Source: Pseudoduganella ginsengisoli (lineage in GTDB: Bacteria; Pseudomonadota; Gammaproteobacteria; Burkholderiales; Burkholderiaceae_D). Taken from it: DNA of 64,000 nucleotides. How positions within the stretch are numbered: position 1 is the stretch's first letter; each line of letters opens with the position of its first letter. Shown one piece after another: positions 47,799 to 56,122 of this stretch. The DNA is taken from NCBI RefSeq assembly GCF_009720865.1, contig NZ_WNLA01000002.1:186001-250000 (forward strand). Reading direction: 5' to 3'. A program made the translations under genes and the position numbers. The notes beneath the pieces were generated by a model that saw only the letters and a program-made list of their open reading frames with translations, did not search any database and had not been told where the DNA came from.

Positions 47799-50516
47799 AT
47801 GACCAAGCACAGGAAACGCGCACAAGCGCTGGCAGCTGGTGCACTGCTGGCCGCCGGCGCCCATGCCGCAGCACAAACGAACCAGACAGCCAGCGACGCC
47901 GATGTCCCCCGCGTTGAAATCACGGGTTCCGCCATCAAGCGGGTGGAAGCGGAAACCCCGCTGCCCGTGCATATCATTACGCGCGCAGAAATGGACAAGG
48001 CCGGCGTGACGACGGCGGGCGAACTGATCGCCCGTATTGCCGCCAACTTGAACGGCTTGACCGATGGCGCCAGCATCACGGACGGCAAAGACCAGCGCGG
48101 CTTCAACAGCGCGAACTTGCGCGGCATCGGTACGTCGTCCACGCTGGTGCTGCTGAACGGCCGCCGCATGGCGAACTTCGCCTCCCCTGGCGACGACACC
48201 GGCGTCGACTTGAATAACATCCCTGCCGCCGCGCTGCAGCGCGTGGAAGTCTTGCTCGATGGCGCTTCGTCGCTGTATGGCACGGACGCCATTGGCGGCG
48301 TCATCAACTTCATCACGCGCCGCGATTACCAGGGCCTGGAATTGAATGCATTTGGCGCGGCGACCAAGGAAGGCGGCGCAGGCAAGCGCACGGCCAGCAT
48401 CGCCGGCGGCACGGGCGACCTGGCGCGCGACGGTTTCAATATCTTCGGCGTGGCGGATTTCCAGCGTACCGATTCCCTCAGCACGTCGCAGCGCAGCTTC
48501 ATCGGCGACTTGCACATCGATGAGCGCCTGGGTCACCTGCTGTCCAGCTATACCAGCCCCGCCAACATCCGTTTGACGTCGGCGCAGCGCGACCATTTGC
48601 AAGACATCGGCTTCACCATCGGCGGCAAGCCCATCGTCAACCGCATGATCAACCTGTCGGCGCCCAATTGCGCGCCGCCTGCCAACCCGTACCTGCCGGC
48701 CGGTACGGGCGGCGAAAATGCGTGCACGTATAACTATATGCGCGATACCGAGCTGTATCCAAAGTCGGAAAAAACCAGTTTCCTGGGCCGCGCCGTGTTC
48801 CAGCTCAATCCTGTCGCGCAACTGTATGCGGAAGCATCGTATGCGCGCGCCCGTACGCATTACGTGGCCTCGACCGCGCGCGTGAAAGCCTACATCGATT
48901 ACAAGAAAATCCCGCAGCTGGCCAATACCGGCCTCGATACACTCGACGACGACGTTCCCGGCGAACTGGAATTGCGCGTGCGCCTGAACGAAGCAGGCCG
49001 CCGCACCAGCGAGTTGACCAGCACGGGCAAGCGCGTCGTGGTGGGCGTGACCGGCACCGCCGGCGGCTGGGATTACGATGCGGCGCTGAACCACAGCACC
49101 AACACGGTGGCCGACAAGGATACGCACGGCTACCTGCTGTACGACAAACTGCTGGACGGTATTGCCGATGGCCGCATCAACCCGTTCGGCCCTTCCAGCG
49201 CGGCCGGCCTGGCGCTGCTCAATTCCATCCAGGTCAACGATGACGTGCGCCATTCAAACGGCACCATGGACAGCGTGGACTTCAAGATGAGCCGCGACGT
49301 TATGCCGATGGCCGGCGGCCAGATGGCGCTGGCGCTGGGCGGCGAAGTGCGGCGCGAACGCACGCACTTCGCACCATCGGCGCTGCTGCTGAGCGATAAC
49401 ATCAATAACGATGCGGCGCCCGAAGGCGGCCGCGCCACCAGCGACAGCCGCCACGTGGAAGGCGTCTATGGCGAATTGCTGCTGCCATTCGCCAAGCAGT
49501 GGGAAGCGCAACTGTCCGCCCGCTACGACCATTACCAGCTGATCGGCGGCGCTGCCAGCCCGAAAGTCGGCGTCAGCTACCGCCCCGTACAAGGCTTGAT
49601 GCTGCGCGGTTCCGCCGGGCGCGGCTTCCGTGCGCCATCGATGGCGGACATGTTCCGTCCGACGCGCGTTGGCGCCACCGCCACGCTGCCCGATCCGCTG
49701 TATTGTGCCACGGTGGACAACAATTACGCCGATTGCGCCGACAACTGGGAAACGCGCCACTACAGCAATGCGAAACTCAAGCCTGAGCACAGCAAGCAAT
49801 TGTCGCTGGGCGCCGTGTGGGCCGCGACCGACCGCACCAACCTGTCGCTCGACTATTGGCGCATCAAGCGCACGGATTTGATTACGGAAATCGGCGACGA
49901 CATCATCCTCGGCAACCTGTCCAAATATGGCAACCTGGTGCACCGCGATGAAGATGGCTTGATCGAGTACATCGAACTGCACAAGGAAAACCGCGGCGCG
50001 CAGGAAGCGTCCGGCCTGGACCTGATGGCGGAATGGCGTGGCGGCGCCACGCAGTTCGGCCGCTTCGGCGCGCGCATCAACGGCACTTACGTGCTGAAGT
50101 CGCGCATCCAGAATGCGCCGGGCGACGCCTACGTCAGCAATCTGGGACGCTTCGTCACGGATGGTGCCGTGCAGCGCTGGCGCCATACGGCCACGTTCGA
50201 CTGGGAACAGGGTCCGGTGTCGGCCTACCTGTCGCACACGTTCTCGTCAGCGTATGAAGACCAGAATTCCGCCATCAATGTCGATAACGGCACGGTGGTA
50301 GCGGCCAACCGCGTGAAGGCATATTCGCTGTGGGATTTGTCCGGTACTTACCAGGCCAGCAAGCGGCTGAAGTTCCGGGTCGGCGTGCAAAATATCTTTG
50401 ATACCAGCCCGCCATATTCGAACCAGGCGTACTTCTTCATTTCAGGCTATGACCCGTCGTACACGGATCCGCGCGGACGCCGCTGGTTCGGCAACGTGTC
50501 GTATTCGTTCAAATAA
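47799..50516 (+). CDS. TonB-dependent outer-membrane receptor
   Basis: A 905-residue protein with a signal peptide (to about residue 25). A plug domain follows (RVEITGSAIKRVEAETPLPV, RGFNSANLRGIGTSSTLVLLNGRRMAN, VEVLLDGASSLYGTDAIGGVINF). The beta-barrel ends in the aromatic signature WFGNVSYSFK. GGGAGATTGA precedes ATG. It belongs to the group related to carbohydrate or peptide receptors of Oxalobacteraceae and Xanthomonadaceae; the ligand is unknown. It is divergent from the GGDEF-EAL gene by about 180 bp and stands alone apart from the small flavin-type gene downstream. Confidence 0.93.
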   Translation: MTKHRKRAQALAAGALLAAGAHAAAQTNQTASDADVPRVEITGSAIKRVEAETPLPVHIITRAEMDKAGVTTAGELIARIAANLNGLTDGASITDGKDQRGFNSANLRGIGTSSTLVLLNGRRMANFASPGDDTGVDLNNIPAAALQRVEVLLDGASSLYGTDAIGGVINFITRRDYQGLELNAFGAATKEGGAGKRTASIAGGTGDLARDGFNIFGVADFQRTDSLSTSQRSFIGDLHIDERLGHLLSSYTSPANIRLTSAQRDHLQDIGFTIGGKPIVNRMINLSAPNCAPPANPYLPAGTGGENACTYNYMRDTELYPKSEKTSFLGRAVFQLNPVAQLYAEASYARARTHYVASTARVKAYIDYKKIPQLANTGLDTLDDDVPGELELRVRLNEAGRRTSELTSTGKRVVVGVTGTAGGWDYDAALNHSTNTVADKDTHGYLLYDKLLDGIADGRINPFGPSSAAGLALLNSIQVNDDVRHSNGTMDSVDFKMSRDVMPMAGGQMALALGGEVRRERTHFAPSALLLSDNINNDAAPEGGRATSDSRHVEGVYGELLLPFAKQWEAQLSARYDHYQLIGGAASPKVGVSYRPVQGLMLRGSAGRGFRAPSMADMFRPTRVGATATLPDPLYCATVDNNYADCADNWETRHYSNAKLKPEHSKQLSLGAVWAATDRTNLSLDYWRIKRTDLITEIGDDIILGNLSKYGNLVHRDEDGLIEYIELHKENRGAQEASGLDLMAEWRGGATQFGRFGARINGTYVLKSRIQNAPGDAYVSNLGRFVTDGAVQRWRHTATFDWEQGPVSAYLSHTFSSAYEDQNSAINVDNGTVVAANRVKAYSLWDLSGTYQASKRLKFRVGVQNIFDTSPPYSNQAYFFISGYDPSYTDPRGRRWFGNVSYSFK

Positions 50517-50546
50517 GCGCTTGCGTTAGCTGCAGCACTGACCTTG

Positions 50547-50575
50547 CCATAAACCATTGCTACGATGGTTTATGG
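50547..50575. terminator. Strong hairpin after the TonB receptor gene
   Basis: CCATAAACCAT (50547-50557) pairs perfectly with ATGGTTTATGG (50565-50575), with a 7-nt loop. It lies 31 bp after the TonB receptor stop and 40 bp before the next start. There is no U-tract, so it may instead be an operator or leader hairpin of the downstream gene. Confidence 0.5.
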
Positions 50576-50614
50576 TGCGGCCATTCCGGTCCGCGCATCG
50601 TCAGGAGGCGCAGC

Positions 50615-51133
50615 ATGAATTCCATCGATCAGCAGCAACCCGAAAGCAACCATTGCGACTTGTCCGGCCCGGACGCAGTTCAACGCATCCGCGACATGGT
50701 TGATGATGCCAAGACCTGTTTCTTTTGCACGGCAGGCGGTGTACGCCCGATGAGCCCGCTGGAAGTCGATGACCAGGGCAACCTGTGGTTTCTCAGCGCG
50801 GATGACAGCCATAAAAATGATGAGCTGCACGCCAGCCCGTCCGTCCGGCTGTATTTCCAGGGCTCGGCCCGGTCCGGGTTCCTCTACCTGGACGGCCAGG
50901 CCGAGGTGTCGCGCAACGAGGCCCGTATCCATGAGTTATGGAATTTCGCGCTGAAAACGTGGTTCACGCAGGGCGAGGCCGATCCCCGCATCACCGTCAT
51001 CCGCGTGACGCCGACGCAGGGCTATTATTGGGATAATAAGCATGGCGACGCCGTAGCCGGCGCAAAAATCATGGCGGGCGCCGTGCTGGGCAAAACCCTG
51101 GACGACAGTATCCAGGGCGCGCTGCGTCTTTAA
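50615..51133 (+). CDS. Pyridoxamine 5'-phosphate oxidase-like (general stress) protein
   Basis: A 172-residue protein with the split-barrel flavin fold. It has RIRDMVDDAKTCFFCTAGG, MSPLEVDDQGNLWFLSADDS, SVRLYFQGS and VIRVTPTQGYYWDNKHGDAV, the pattern of the general-stress-protein-26-like group of flavin or F420-type proteins. Such proteins bind FMN or other flavin; activity is unproven. GTCAGGAGGCGCAGC precedes ATG. The stop overlaps that of the convergent DUF2867 gene by four bases. Confidence 0.87.
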   Translation: MNSIDQQQPESNHCDLSGPDAVQRIRDMVDDAKTCFFCTAGGVRPMSPLEVDDQGNLWFLSADDSHKNDELHASPSVRLYFQGSARSGFLYLDGQAEVSRNEARIHELWNFALKTWFTQGEADPRITVIRVTPTQGYYWDNKHGDAVAGAKIMAGAVLGKTLDDSIQGALRL

Positions 51134-51648
51134 CTGCGTTGCAGCCGGCGCAACACGGCCGGCACAATCAGCTTGTGCATGGGCGCGACCGGCAGCATAT
51201 AGATGCGGCCCAGCAGCCCGTGCAAGTGCACGACCGTGGACACTGCCACGGCATCCTGCCCTTCATGGCGCACCTTGCAGACCGACACTTGCACGCGCAA
51301 ATGCCTGTCGTCGTCGCCCAACACCACTTCGTCGTCCGATACGCGCAGCACTTTGAAAATGCCGGCGCGGTCGCCCGGCCGGTAATCCGCTGCCGCCTTA
51401 CCGGCCCGCAAGCCATTCAAACTGCCGAGATTCTTCAATCCCACCAGGGCCACGACGCTGTTCCGCAGCGACATCAGGGCATTCACCCAGCCCGGCGTTT
51501 GCCTGACGGCGTCCAGGTACATTTCCATTGCCGTGCGCCCGTGCGGCGCCAAGGTGGTTAACCAGCAATCGTGGAAGTGGGCGCCAGCCAGTTCGGCGTG
51601 TAAATAGCTGGTAGCGGGGATGGCGGTTTCAAAGATGGGCGCGTTCAT
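51130..51648 (-). CDS. DUF2867 family protein
   Basis: A 172-residue protein with the DUF2867 layout: FHDCWLTTLAPHGRTAMEMYLDAVRQTP, GIFKVLRVSDDEVVLGDDDRHLRVQVSV, and VVHLHGLLGRIYMLPVAPMHKLIVPAVLRR at the C-terminus, all read in shorter pieces. The family is often found with DoxX-like or epimerase proteins and has unknown function. It lies 27 bp downstream of a DUF3472 gene on the same strand, so it may be cotranscribed as the last gene of the GalNAc locus transcript, though its role there is unclear. Confidence 0.82.
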   Translation of the reverse strand: MNAPIFETAIPATSYLHAELAGAHFHDCWLTTLAPHGRTAMEMYLDAVRQTPGWVNALMSLRNSVVALVGLKNLGSLNGLRAGKAAADYRPGDRAGIFKVLRVSDDEVVLGDDDRHLRVQVSVCKVRHEGQDAVAVSTVVHLHGLLGRIYMLPVAPMHKLIVPAVLRRLQRS

Positions 51649-51675
51649 TGCCGGAAGAATAACATGCGCGCTGCT

Positions 51676-52938
51676 TTACTGCTCGGGTAACACATCCACG
51701 TCGACATCCGGCGGCACGCCCGTTGCAGGCCGCGTGAAGTCCTGTTTCAGCGGCACATGGGGGCTGAAGAAGCCGCCGTTGCGCAGGTAAAAATGGCCCT
51801 GTTGCACGCCGCCTGCGTAGTCCAGCCGCTGCCCGTTGGCGGCAGTGGCATCGCCCGTATAGCGCGCCGTCGCCAGTTCCGTCCATTTGCCAGCCGTGCT
51901 GCGCGCCCACTGGTTGCCATACAGTGCGCTGCGCTCCAGGTAGCCATCGCTGTCAATGAAGTTTTCCAGGAATGAGTACAAGCCCGTCAGGTACGTGCTG
52001 CCCCCTGGCCGCTTCCAGGTGGCGATAAAGCGCCAGCTGGCCAATTCCGGCGCGTAGAACCATGCCGAGTAATCGGTCGCGCCCGCGCCATCCGGGCGGG
52101 CGCGCGTGAGGAAGCGGTACGCCGTGCCGGCCGCCCAGTTGTAGACAAGGTAAGACTGGCCGCCCGTGCCTTCGCCGCCAAACGGGAGATGCGCAACGCC
52201 TGCGCCTTTTTTCACCAGCGTGGTCTTGCCGCCGTTATCGGCGTCCCACACGGAAAACAAGATCCACCGCTGCGCTCCCGGCTTGGCCTGGATGCCGAAG
52301 TAGCCATGTGCAAAGCCGTTGGCCATGAAATAAGATCCCGGCTTATCCTGCCCTGGCGGGACCGTGACTTCGCTGTAAAAGTATTCCGTATTGGCTGGCG
52401 CCGCGTAGCGCAAATGGACGGACGGGCCGCGGCGCGACCAGTAATAATTGGCCGCATCATTGGCATAATTGAGGCTGGCATCGGTGGTAATTTTCAACGA
52501 CTGCACGTCGCCAAATGACGCGCCGCTTTTACTGACGCCCTGCAAATCCACCCGCACATAGCCGGGCGCAGCCACATTGACGGATCCCACTGCATACGTC
52601 CGGCTCTCCGCGCCGGATAAGCCGACGCTGTAGGACGCGCCGTTGACCATCACCCGCACGGTGCTGCCGCCGCCATCAGGCACGCTGGCATCCAGCGCCA
52701 CTGCCGCCTGGCCTGGCCCATCCACATAAAACCATGTGCTGATGACGGTGTCGGCGCTGGTCCAGTTGACCAGGCCATTGCGGCCAATGGCGGCGCCTGC
52801 GCGGGCGCTGGTCACGAAGGCGTTGCCGGCCAGCGGCACGGTGGCCGCCTGGCGCGATTCCCGTGCCGCCGCCGGCATGCCACAGCTGGCCGCCAACGCC
52901 ACAGCGAAGAACTGGATCAGCAGGGTTCGGCGGTTCAT
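51676..52938 (-). CDS. DUF3472/DUF5077 domain exported protein, copy A
   Basis: A 420-residue protein with an N-terminal export signal. ALAASC at its end could act as a weak lipobox. Residues about 35-150 form a DUF5077-type beta domain (VPLAGNAFVTSARAGAAIG, GYVRVDLQGVSKSG). Residues about 160-390 are the DUF3472 domain (ANDAANYYWSRRGPSVHL, FYSEVTVPPGQDKPGSYFMA, FSVWDADNGGKTTLVKKGAG, GGEGTGGQSYLVYNW). These domains occur in polysaccharide-associated proteins, so a glycan-binding or glycan-cleaving role outside the cell is likely but unproven. A close paralogue lies about 0.4 kb upstream. Confidence 0.83.
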   Translation of the reverse strand: MNRRTLLIQFFAVALAASCGMPAAARESRQAATVPLAGNAFVTSARAGAAIGRNGLVNWTSADTVISTWFYVDGPGQAAVALDASVPDGGGSTVRVMVNGASYSVGLSGAESRTYAVGSVNVAAPGYVRVDLQGVSKSGASFGDVQSLKITTDASLNYANDAANYYWSRRGPSVHLRYAAPANTEYFYSEVTVPPGQDKPGSYFMANGFAHGYFGIQAKPGAQRWILFSVWDADNGGKTTLVKKGAGVAHLPFGGEGTGGQSYLVYNWAAGTAYRFLTRARPDGAGATDYSAWFYAPELASWRFIATWKRPGGSTYLTGLYSFLENFIDSDGYLERSALYGNQWARSTAGKWTELATARYTGDATAANGQRLDYAGGVQQGHFYLRNGGFFSPHVPLKQDFTRPATGVPPDVDVDVLPEQ

Positions 52939-52978
52939 GATGGCGGAAGCATACCAGCTTGCACGGTAACGAGATACC

Positions 52979-53302
52979 CTACAGCAGAGAATAGATCGCC
53001 GATACGATGAGACAGAGAAGAGCCACCACGGTCATTGCTCCTAGAATCCTGGATTCCGTGCTACTCTCCGCTGCCTTTCCTTGCCTGATGTTTGACAGCA
53101 CCTTTCGTACATCGCGGCCGAGCATCGACGCGATTCGTTCGTTGGACTCCGAAATCATACCGGCCGTGCTGAGAAGGAGAAGCAGCATGGTCCAGTCGAA
53201 GCCGTGCGTCGCCAGCATCCACCCGGAAATCGACATCCCGATGAAGCAAAGAATCTTGAAGAAGATGGCGATCCCTCTAAATTTGCTGGATGGATTGTTC
53301 AT
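52979..53302 (-). CDS. Small hypothetical membrane protein
   Basis: A 107-residue protein with three hydrophobic segments (IAIFFKILCFIGMSISGWML, WTMLLLLLSTAGMI and TVVALLCLIVSAIYSLL) and a basic loop (GRDVRKVLSNIRQGKAAES). No family is recognised and the ribosome site is weak. Its base composition is lower in G+C than the neighbours. It sits between two near-identical DUF3472 genes and is unrelated to them, which suggests later insertion. A possible role as an immunity or accessory protein is speculation. Confidence 0.6.
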   Translation of the reverse strand: MNNPSSKFRGIAIFFKILCFIGMSISGWMLATHGFDWTMLLLLLSTAGMISESNERIASMLGRDVRKVLSNIRQGKAAESSTESRILGAMTVVALLCLIVSAIYSLL

Positions 53303-53335
53303 TTTCGATGCCTCACGGCCGGTCCGGGTGCGCGC

Positions 53336-54637
53336 CTACTGCGGCAACGTGTTCACATCCACCGCCGGCGCCACGCCGGTCGCAGGCCGCGTAAAGCTCT
53401 GGTTGACCGGCACATAAGGGCTGAAGAACCCGCCATTACGCAGATAAAACCGCCCATTTTGCAGGCCACCCGCGTAATCCATGCGCTGGCCATTGGTAGC
53501 CGTCGCATCCCCGGTAAAGCGCGCCGTGGTCAGTTCAGTCCACGTGCCGGACGTGCTGCGCGCCCACTGGTTGCCATATTGCGCGCTGCGTTCCAGGTAG
53601 CCATTGGTGTCGATGAAGTTTTCCAGGAACGAGTGCACACCGGTCAGGTAAGTACTGGTGGCCGGCCGCTTCCATGTGGCGATGAAGCGCCAGGTGGCCA
53701 GTTCCGGCGCGTAGAACCACGCGGAATAATCCGTGGACCCGGCGCCGTCCGGACGGGCGCGCGTAATGAAGCGGTACGTGGCGCCGGCCGCCCAGTTATA
53801 CACCAGGTAACTCTGGCCGCCTGTGCCCTCGCCGCCAAATGCGTTATCCACCACGCCGGCGCCCTTCTTCACCAGCGTGGTCTTGGCGCCGTTGTCCGCG
53901 TCCCAGACCGAAAACAGGATCCACCGCTCGCTAGGCGACTTGACCTGGATGCCGAAGTAGCCCTGGCCGAAACCGTTGGCCATGTAGTAAGAACCGGTCT
54001 TGTCCTGCCCGGCCGGCACCGTGACTTCGTTGTAGAAGTATTCGGTGTTGGCGGGCGCTGTATAGCCGAGGTGCACCGATGGTCCGCGGCGCGACCAGTA
54101 ATAATTGGCCGCATCGTTCGCATAGTTCAGCGTGGCGGCGGTAGTGACTTTCAATGCCGACACGTCGCCAAAATAGCCGCCGCTCTTGCTGACGCCCTGC
54201 AAGTCCACGCGCACATAGCCGGGCTGCGCCACATTCACCGTACCGATGGGGTAAGTCTTGCTGGCGGCGCCGGCCAGGTTCACAGTGAACGGCGTGCCAT
54301 TGACGGTGGCGCGCACCGTGCTGCTGGCGCTGCCGGCCAGCTTCGCATCCATCGCCACCGTTACATTGCCGGCGGCGTTCACGCGGAACCAGGCGCTGGT
54401 GATGGTAGTGGGGCTGGTCCAGTTGGCCAGGCCATTGCTGTTGATGATTTCCGTGGCGCCGGAGGGGGCGCTGGTGATGAACGCGTTGCCGGCCAGCGCG
54501 ACGGTGGAAGGCGTAGCGGCTGCCCCGGGGCTGGCGCCCTGTTTTGCGCGCGGAATATCCTGGGTAACGGCGGAGGGGCCGCCGCAGCCGGCCAATAACA
54601 GCACTGTAAATTGCAGCAGCAAACTTCTACGTTTCAT
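53336..54637 (-). CDS. DUF3472/DUF5077 domain lipoprotein, copy B
   Basis: A 433-residue protein with a clear lipobox (LLLAGCGG at residues about 13-20), so it should be an outer-membrane-type lipoprotein. The same DUF5077-like (VALAGNAFITSAPSGATEI) and DUF3472 (ANDAANYYWSRRGPSVHLGY, FSVWDADNGAKTTLVKKGAG) domains as copy A are present. The two proteins are mostly identical over the DUF3472 part by eye and diverge mainly at the N-terminus. AGGAGACAGAAGCA precedes ATG. The gene follows the GH109-like gene and is probably part of the GalNAc-glycan locus. Confidence 0.85.
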   Translation of the reverse strand: MKRRSLLLQFTVLLLAGCGGPSAVTQDIPRAKQGASPGAAATPSTVALAGNAFITSAPSGATEIINSNGLANWTSPTTITSAWFRVNAAGNVTVAMDAKLAGSASSTVRATVNGTPFTVNLAGAASKTYPIGTVNVAQPGYVRVDLQGVSKSGGYFGDVSALKVTTAATLNYANDAANYYWSRRGPSVHLGYTAPANTEYFYNEVTVPAGQDKTGSYYMANGFGQGYFGIQVKSPSERWILFSVWDADNGAKTTLVKKGAGVVDNAFGGEGTGGQSYLVYNWAAGATYRFITRARPDGAGSTDYSAWFYAPELATWRFIATWKRPATSTYLTGVHSFLENFIDTNGYLERSAQYGNQWARSTSGTWTELTTARFTGDATATNGQRMDYAGGLQNGRFYLRNGGFFSPYVPVNQSFTRPATGVAPAVDVNTLPQ

Positions 54638-54659
54638 TGCTTCTGTCTCCTGTGTGTAG

Positions 54660-54678
54660 GGTGCGGCCGGGCCGCACC
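54660..54678. promoter_or_regulatory. GC-rich hairpin between the GH109-like and DUF3472 genes
   Basis: GGTGCGGC pairs with GCCGCACC (54660-54667 with 54671-54678). It lies in an 81-bp spacer of genes on the same strand and lacks a U-tract. It may lower downstream expression or protect the 3' end of the GH109-like message. Confidence 0.4.
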
Positions 54679-54718
54679 ACCTCGTTGACGGTCCCGGGCC
54701 CGGAACCGATTCATGGCG

Positions 54719-56092
54719 TTAATACTTGTCGCCGAACGCAAAAATCGGCTTGCGCTTGGCCCACGCGCCTTTGGTAAAGTCCGGAAAGTCCAGCGTCTGG
54801 TAGTTCTGTGCAATCGACTGTTCCGACAGCGGCGTGATGGCGCTCCAGGTCACCGCATCGTAGATATCGATCGGCATCGGGGCATTCGCCTTCAGCGCTT
54901 CGATGAAAGCATGGATCACGAAATAATCCATGCCGCCATGGCCGGCGCCGGACGCTTTTTCCGCATACTTTCGCCACAGCGGGTGGTCGAACTTGTCCTG
55001 GTAGCCCTGGAAGTCATCCCACTGGTGCGGCTTGCTGATGCCTTCGATATGGATGCCGTGGTTCACGTCCATCCACAAGCCATTGGTGCCCTGCACGCGG
55101 AAGCCCAGCGAATAGGGGCGAGGCAGCGACGTGTCATGCTGCAGCAAAATGGTTTCACCGTTTTCACAGGAAATCGTCGTCGTGACGACATCGCCCAGCT
55201 TGAACTTCGCCTGCGCATTCGGGTGTTCAGCCCCGCCCTGCTTGACGATGTATTCGTGCAAGCCACGCGCCTTGGTGGCAAACGTGTTAATGCGGGTAAA
55301 ACGGTTGCCCCGGTTGATGTTGGCGTACATTGCGCACGGCCCAATGCCATGGCTTGGATACAGTTCGCCATTGCGCTGCACCGAATGCTCCGTGCGCCAG
55401 CGCGCTTCCGACCAGCCTTTGCCGCCGAATTCCACGCCGCTGCCATAAGGCTTGGCGGGATCGCCATTATTGAATTTCACGGCCCGCAAATCGTGCTGGT
55501 AGCCGCCCTGCAAGTGCACCAGTTCCCCGAACAGGCCGGAACGCACCATTTGCAGCACGGCCATCACGTCGCGCCGGTAGCACACGTTTTCCAGCAACAT
55601 GTACGGCGTGCCCGTCTTCAGCTGCGTATTGAGCACATCCCAGTGGTCTTGCAGCGACACGCCTGCCACCACTTCACAGCCGACCGGCACCTTGGCCTGC
55701 ATGGCGTCGATGGCCATTTGCGCATGCCATTCCCACGGCGTGGCAATGATGACGCCATCGAGTTCTTTCGCATCCAGCATGGCGCGGTACGCGTGCTTGT
55801 CGCCATTGTCGCCATACGTGCGGGGGCGAGGCTTGCCCTCTTTCTCCACCTGCGCCAGCGCCTTGCCCAGCATGATCGGCTCGATGTCGCACAGCGCCGA
55901 CACTTCCACGTCATCGCGGCGCAGCAATTCGCGCAGCAAGACCTGGCCCCGCATGCCGGTGCCAATCATGCCGATGCGCACGCGCTCGCGCCCTTCCGCG
56001 GCCAATGCGGGCAGAGACAGGCTGCCTGCCAGTGCCGCCGTGGCGCCGCTTGCGGCAGTGAGGAATTGGCGCCGGTTCAATAATTTATTCAT
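54719..56092 (-). CDS. GH109-type NAD-dependent alpha-N-acetylgalactosaminidase (Gfo/Idh/MocA fold), Tat-exported
   Basis: A 457-residue protein with a Tat signal (NRRQFLTAASGATAALAG). The Rossmann motif RIGMIGTGMRGQ is followed by the family-109 pattern TPWEWHAQMAIDAMQAKVPV, MLLENVCYRRDVMAVLQMVR, GGYQHDLRAVKFN and LYPSHGIGPCAMYANINRG. GH109 enzymes keep NAD+ bound and cleave alpha-GalNAc by oxidation-elimination. Assignment to GH109 rests on these motifs from memory. Folding with cofactor in the cytoplasm fits Tat export. Flanking TonB receptor, GH31 and agaS genes support GalNAc specificity. Confidence 0.85.
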   Translation of the reverse strand: MNKLLNRRQFLTAASGATAALAGSLSLPALAAEGRERVRIGMIGTGMRGQVLLRELLRRDDVEVSALCDIEPIMLGKALAQVEKEGKPRPRTYGDNGDKHAYRAMLDAKELDGVIIATPWEWHAQMAIDAMQAKVPVGCEVVAGVSLQDHWDVLNTQLKTGTPYMLLENVCYRRDVMAVLQMVRSGLFGELVHLQGGYQHDLRAVKFNNGDPAKPYGSGVEFGGKGWSEARWRTEHSVQRNGELYPSHGIGPCAMYANINRGNRFTRINTFATKARGLHEYIVKQGGAEHPNAQAKFKLGDVVTTTISCENGETILLQHDTSLPRPYSLGFRVQGTNGLWMDVNHGIHIEGISKPHQWDDFQGYQDKFDHPLWRKYAEKASGAGHGGMDYFVIHAFIEALKANAPMPIDIYDAVTWSAITPLSEQSIAQNYQTLDFPDFTKGAWAKRKPIFAFGDKY

Positions 56093-56122
56093 CGTTTGTT
56101 CTCAATCTTCGGTTGCAGCGGA

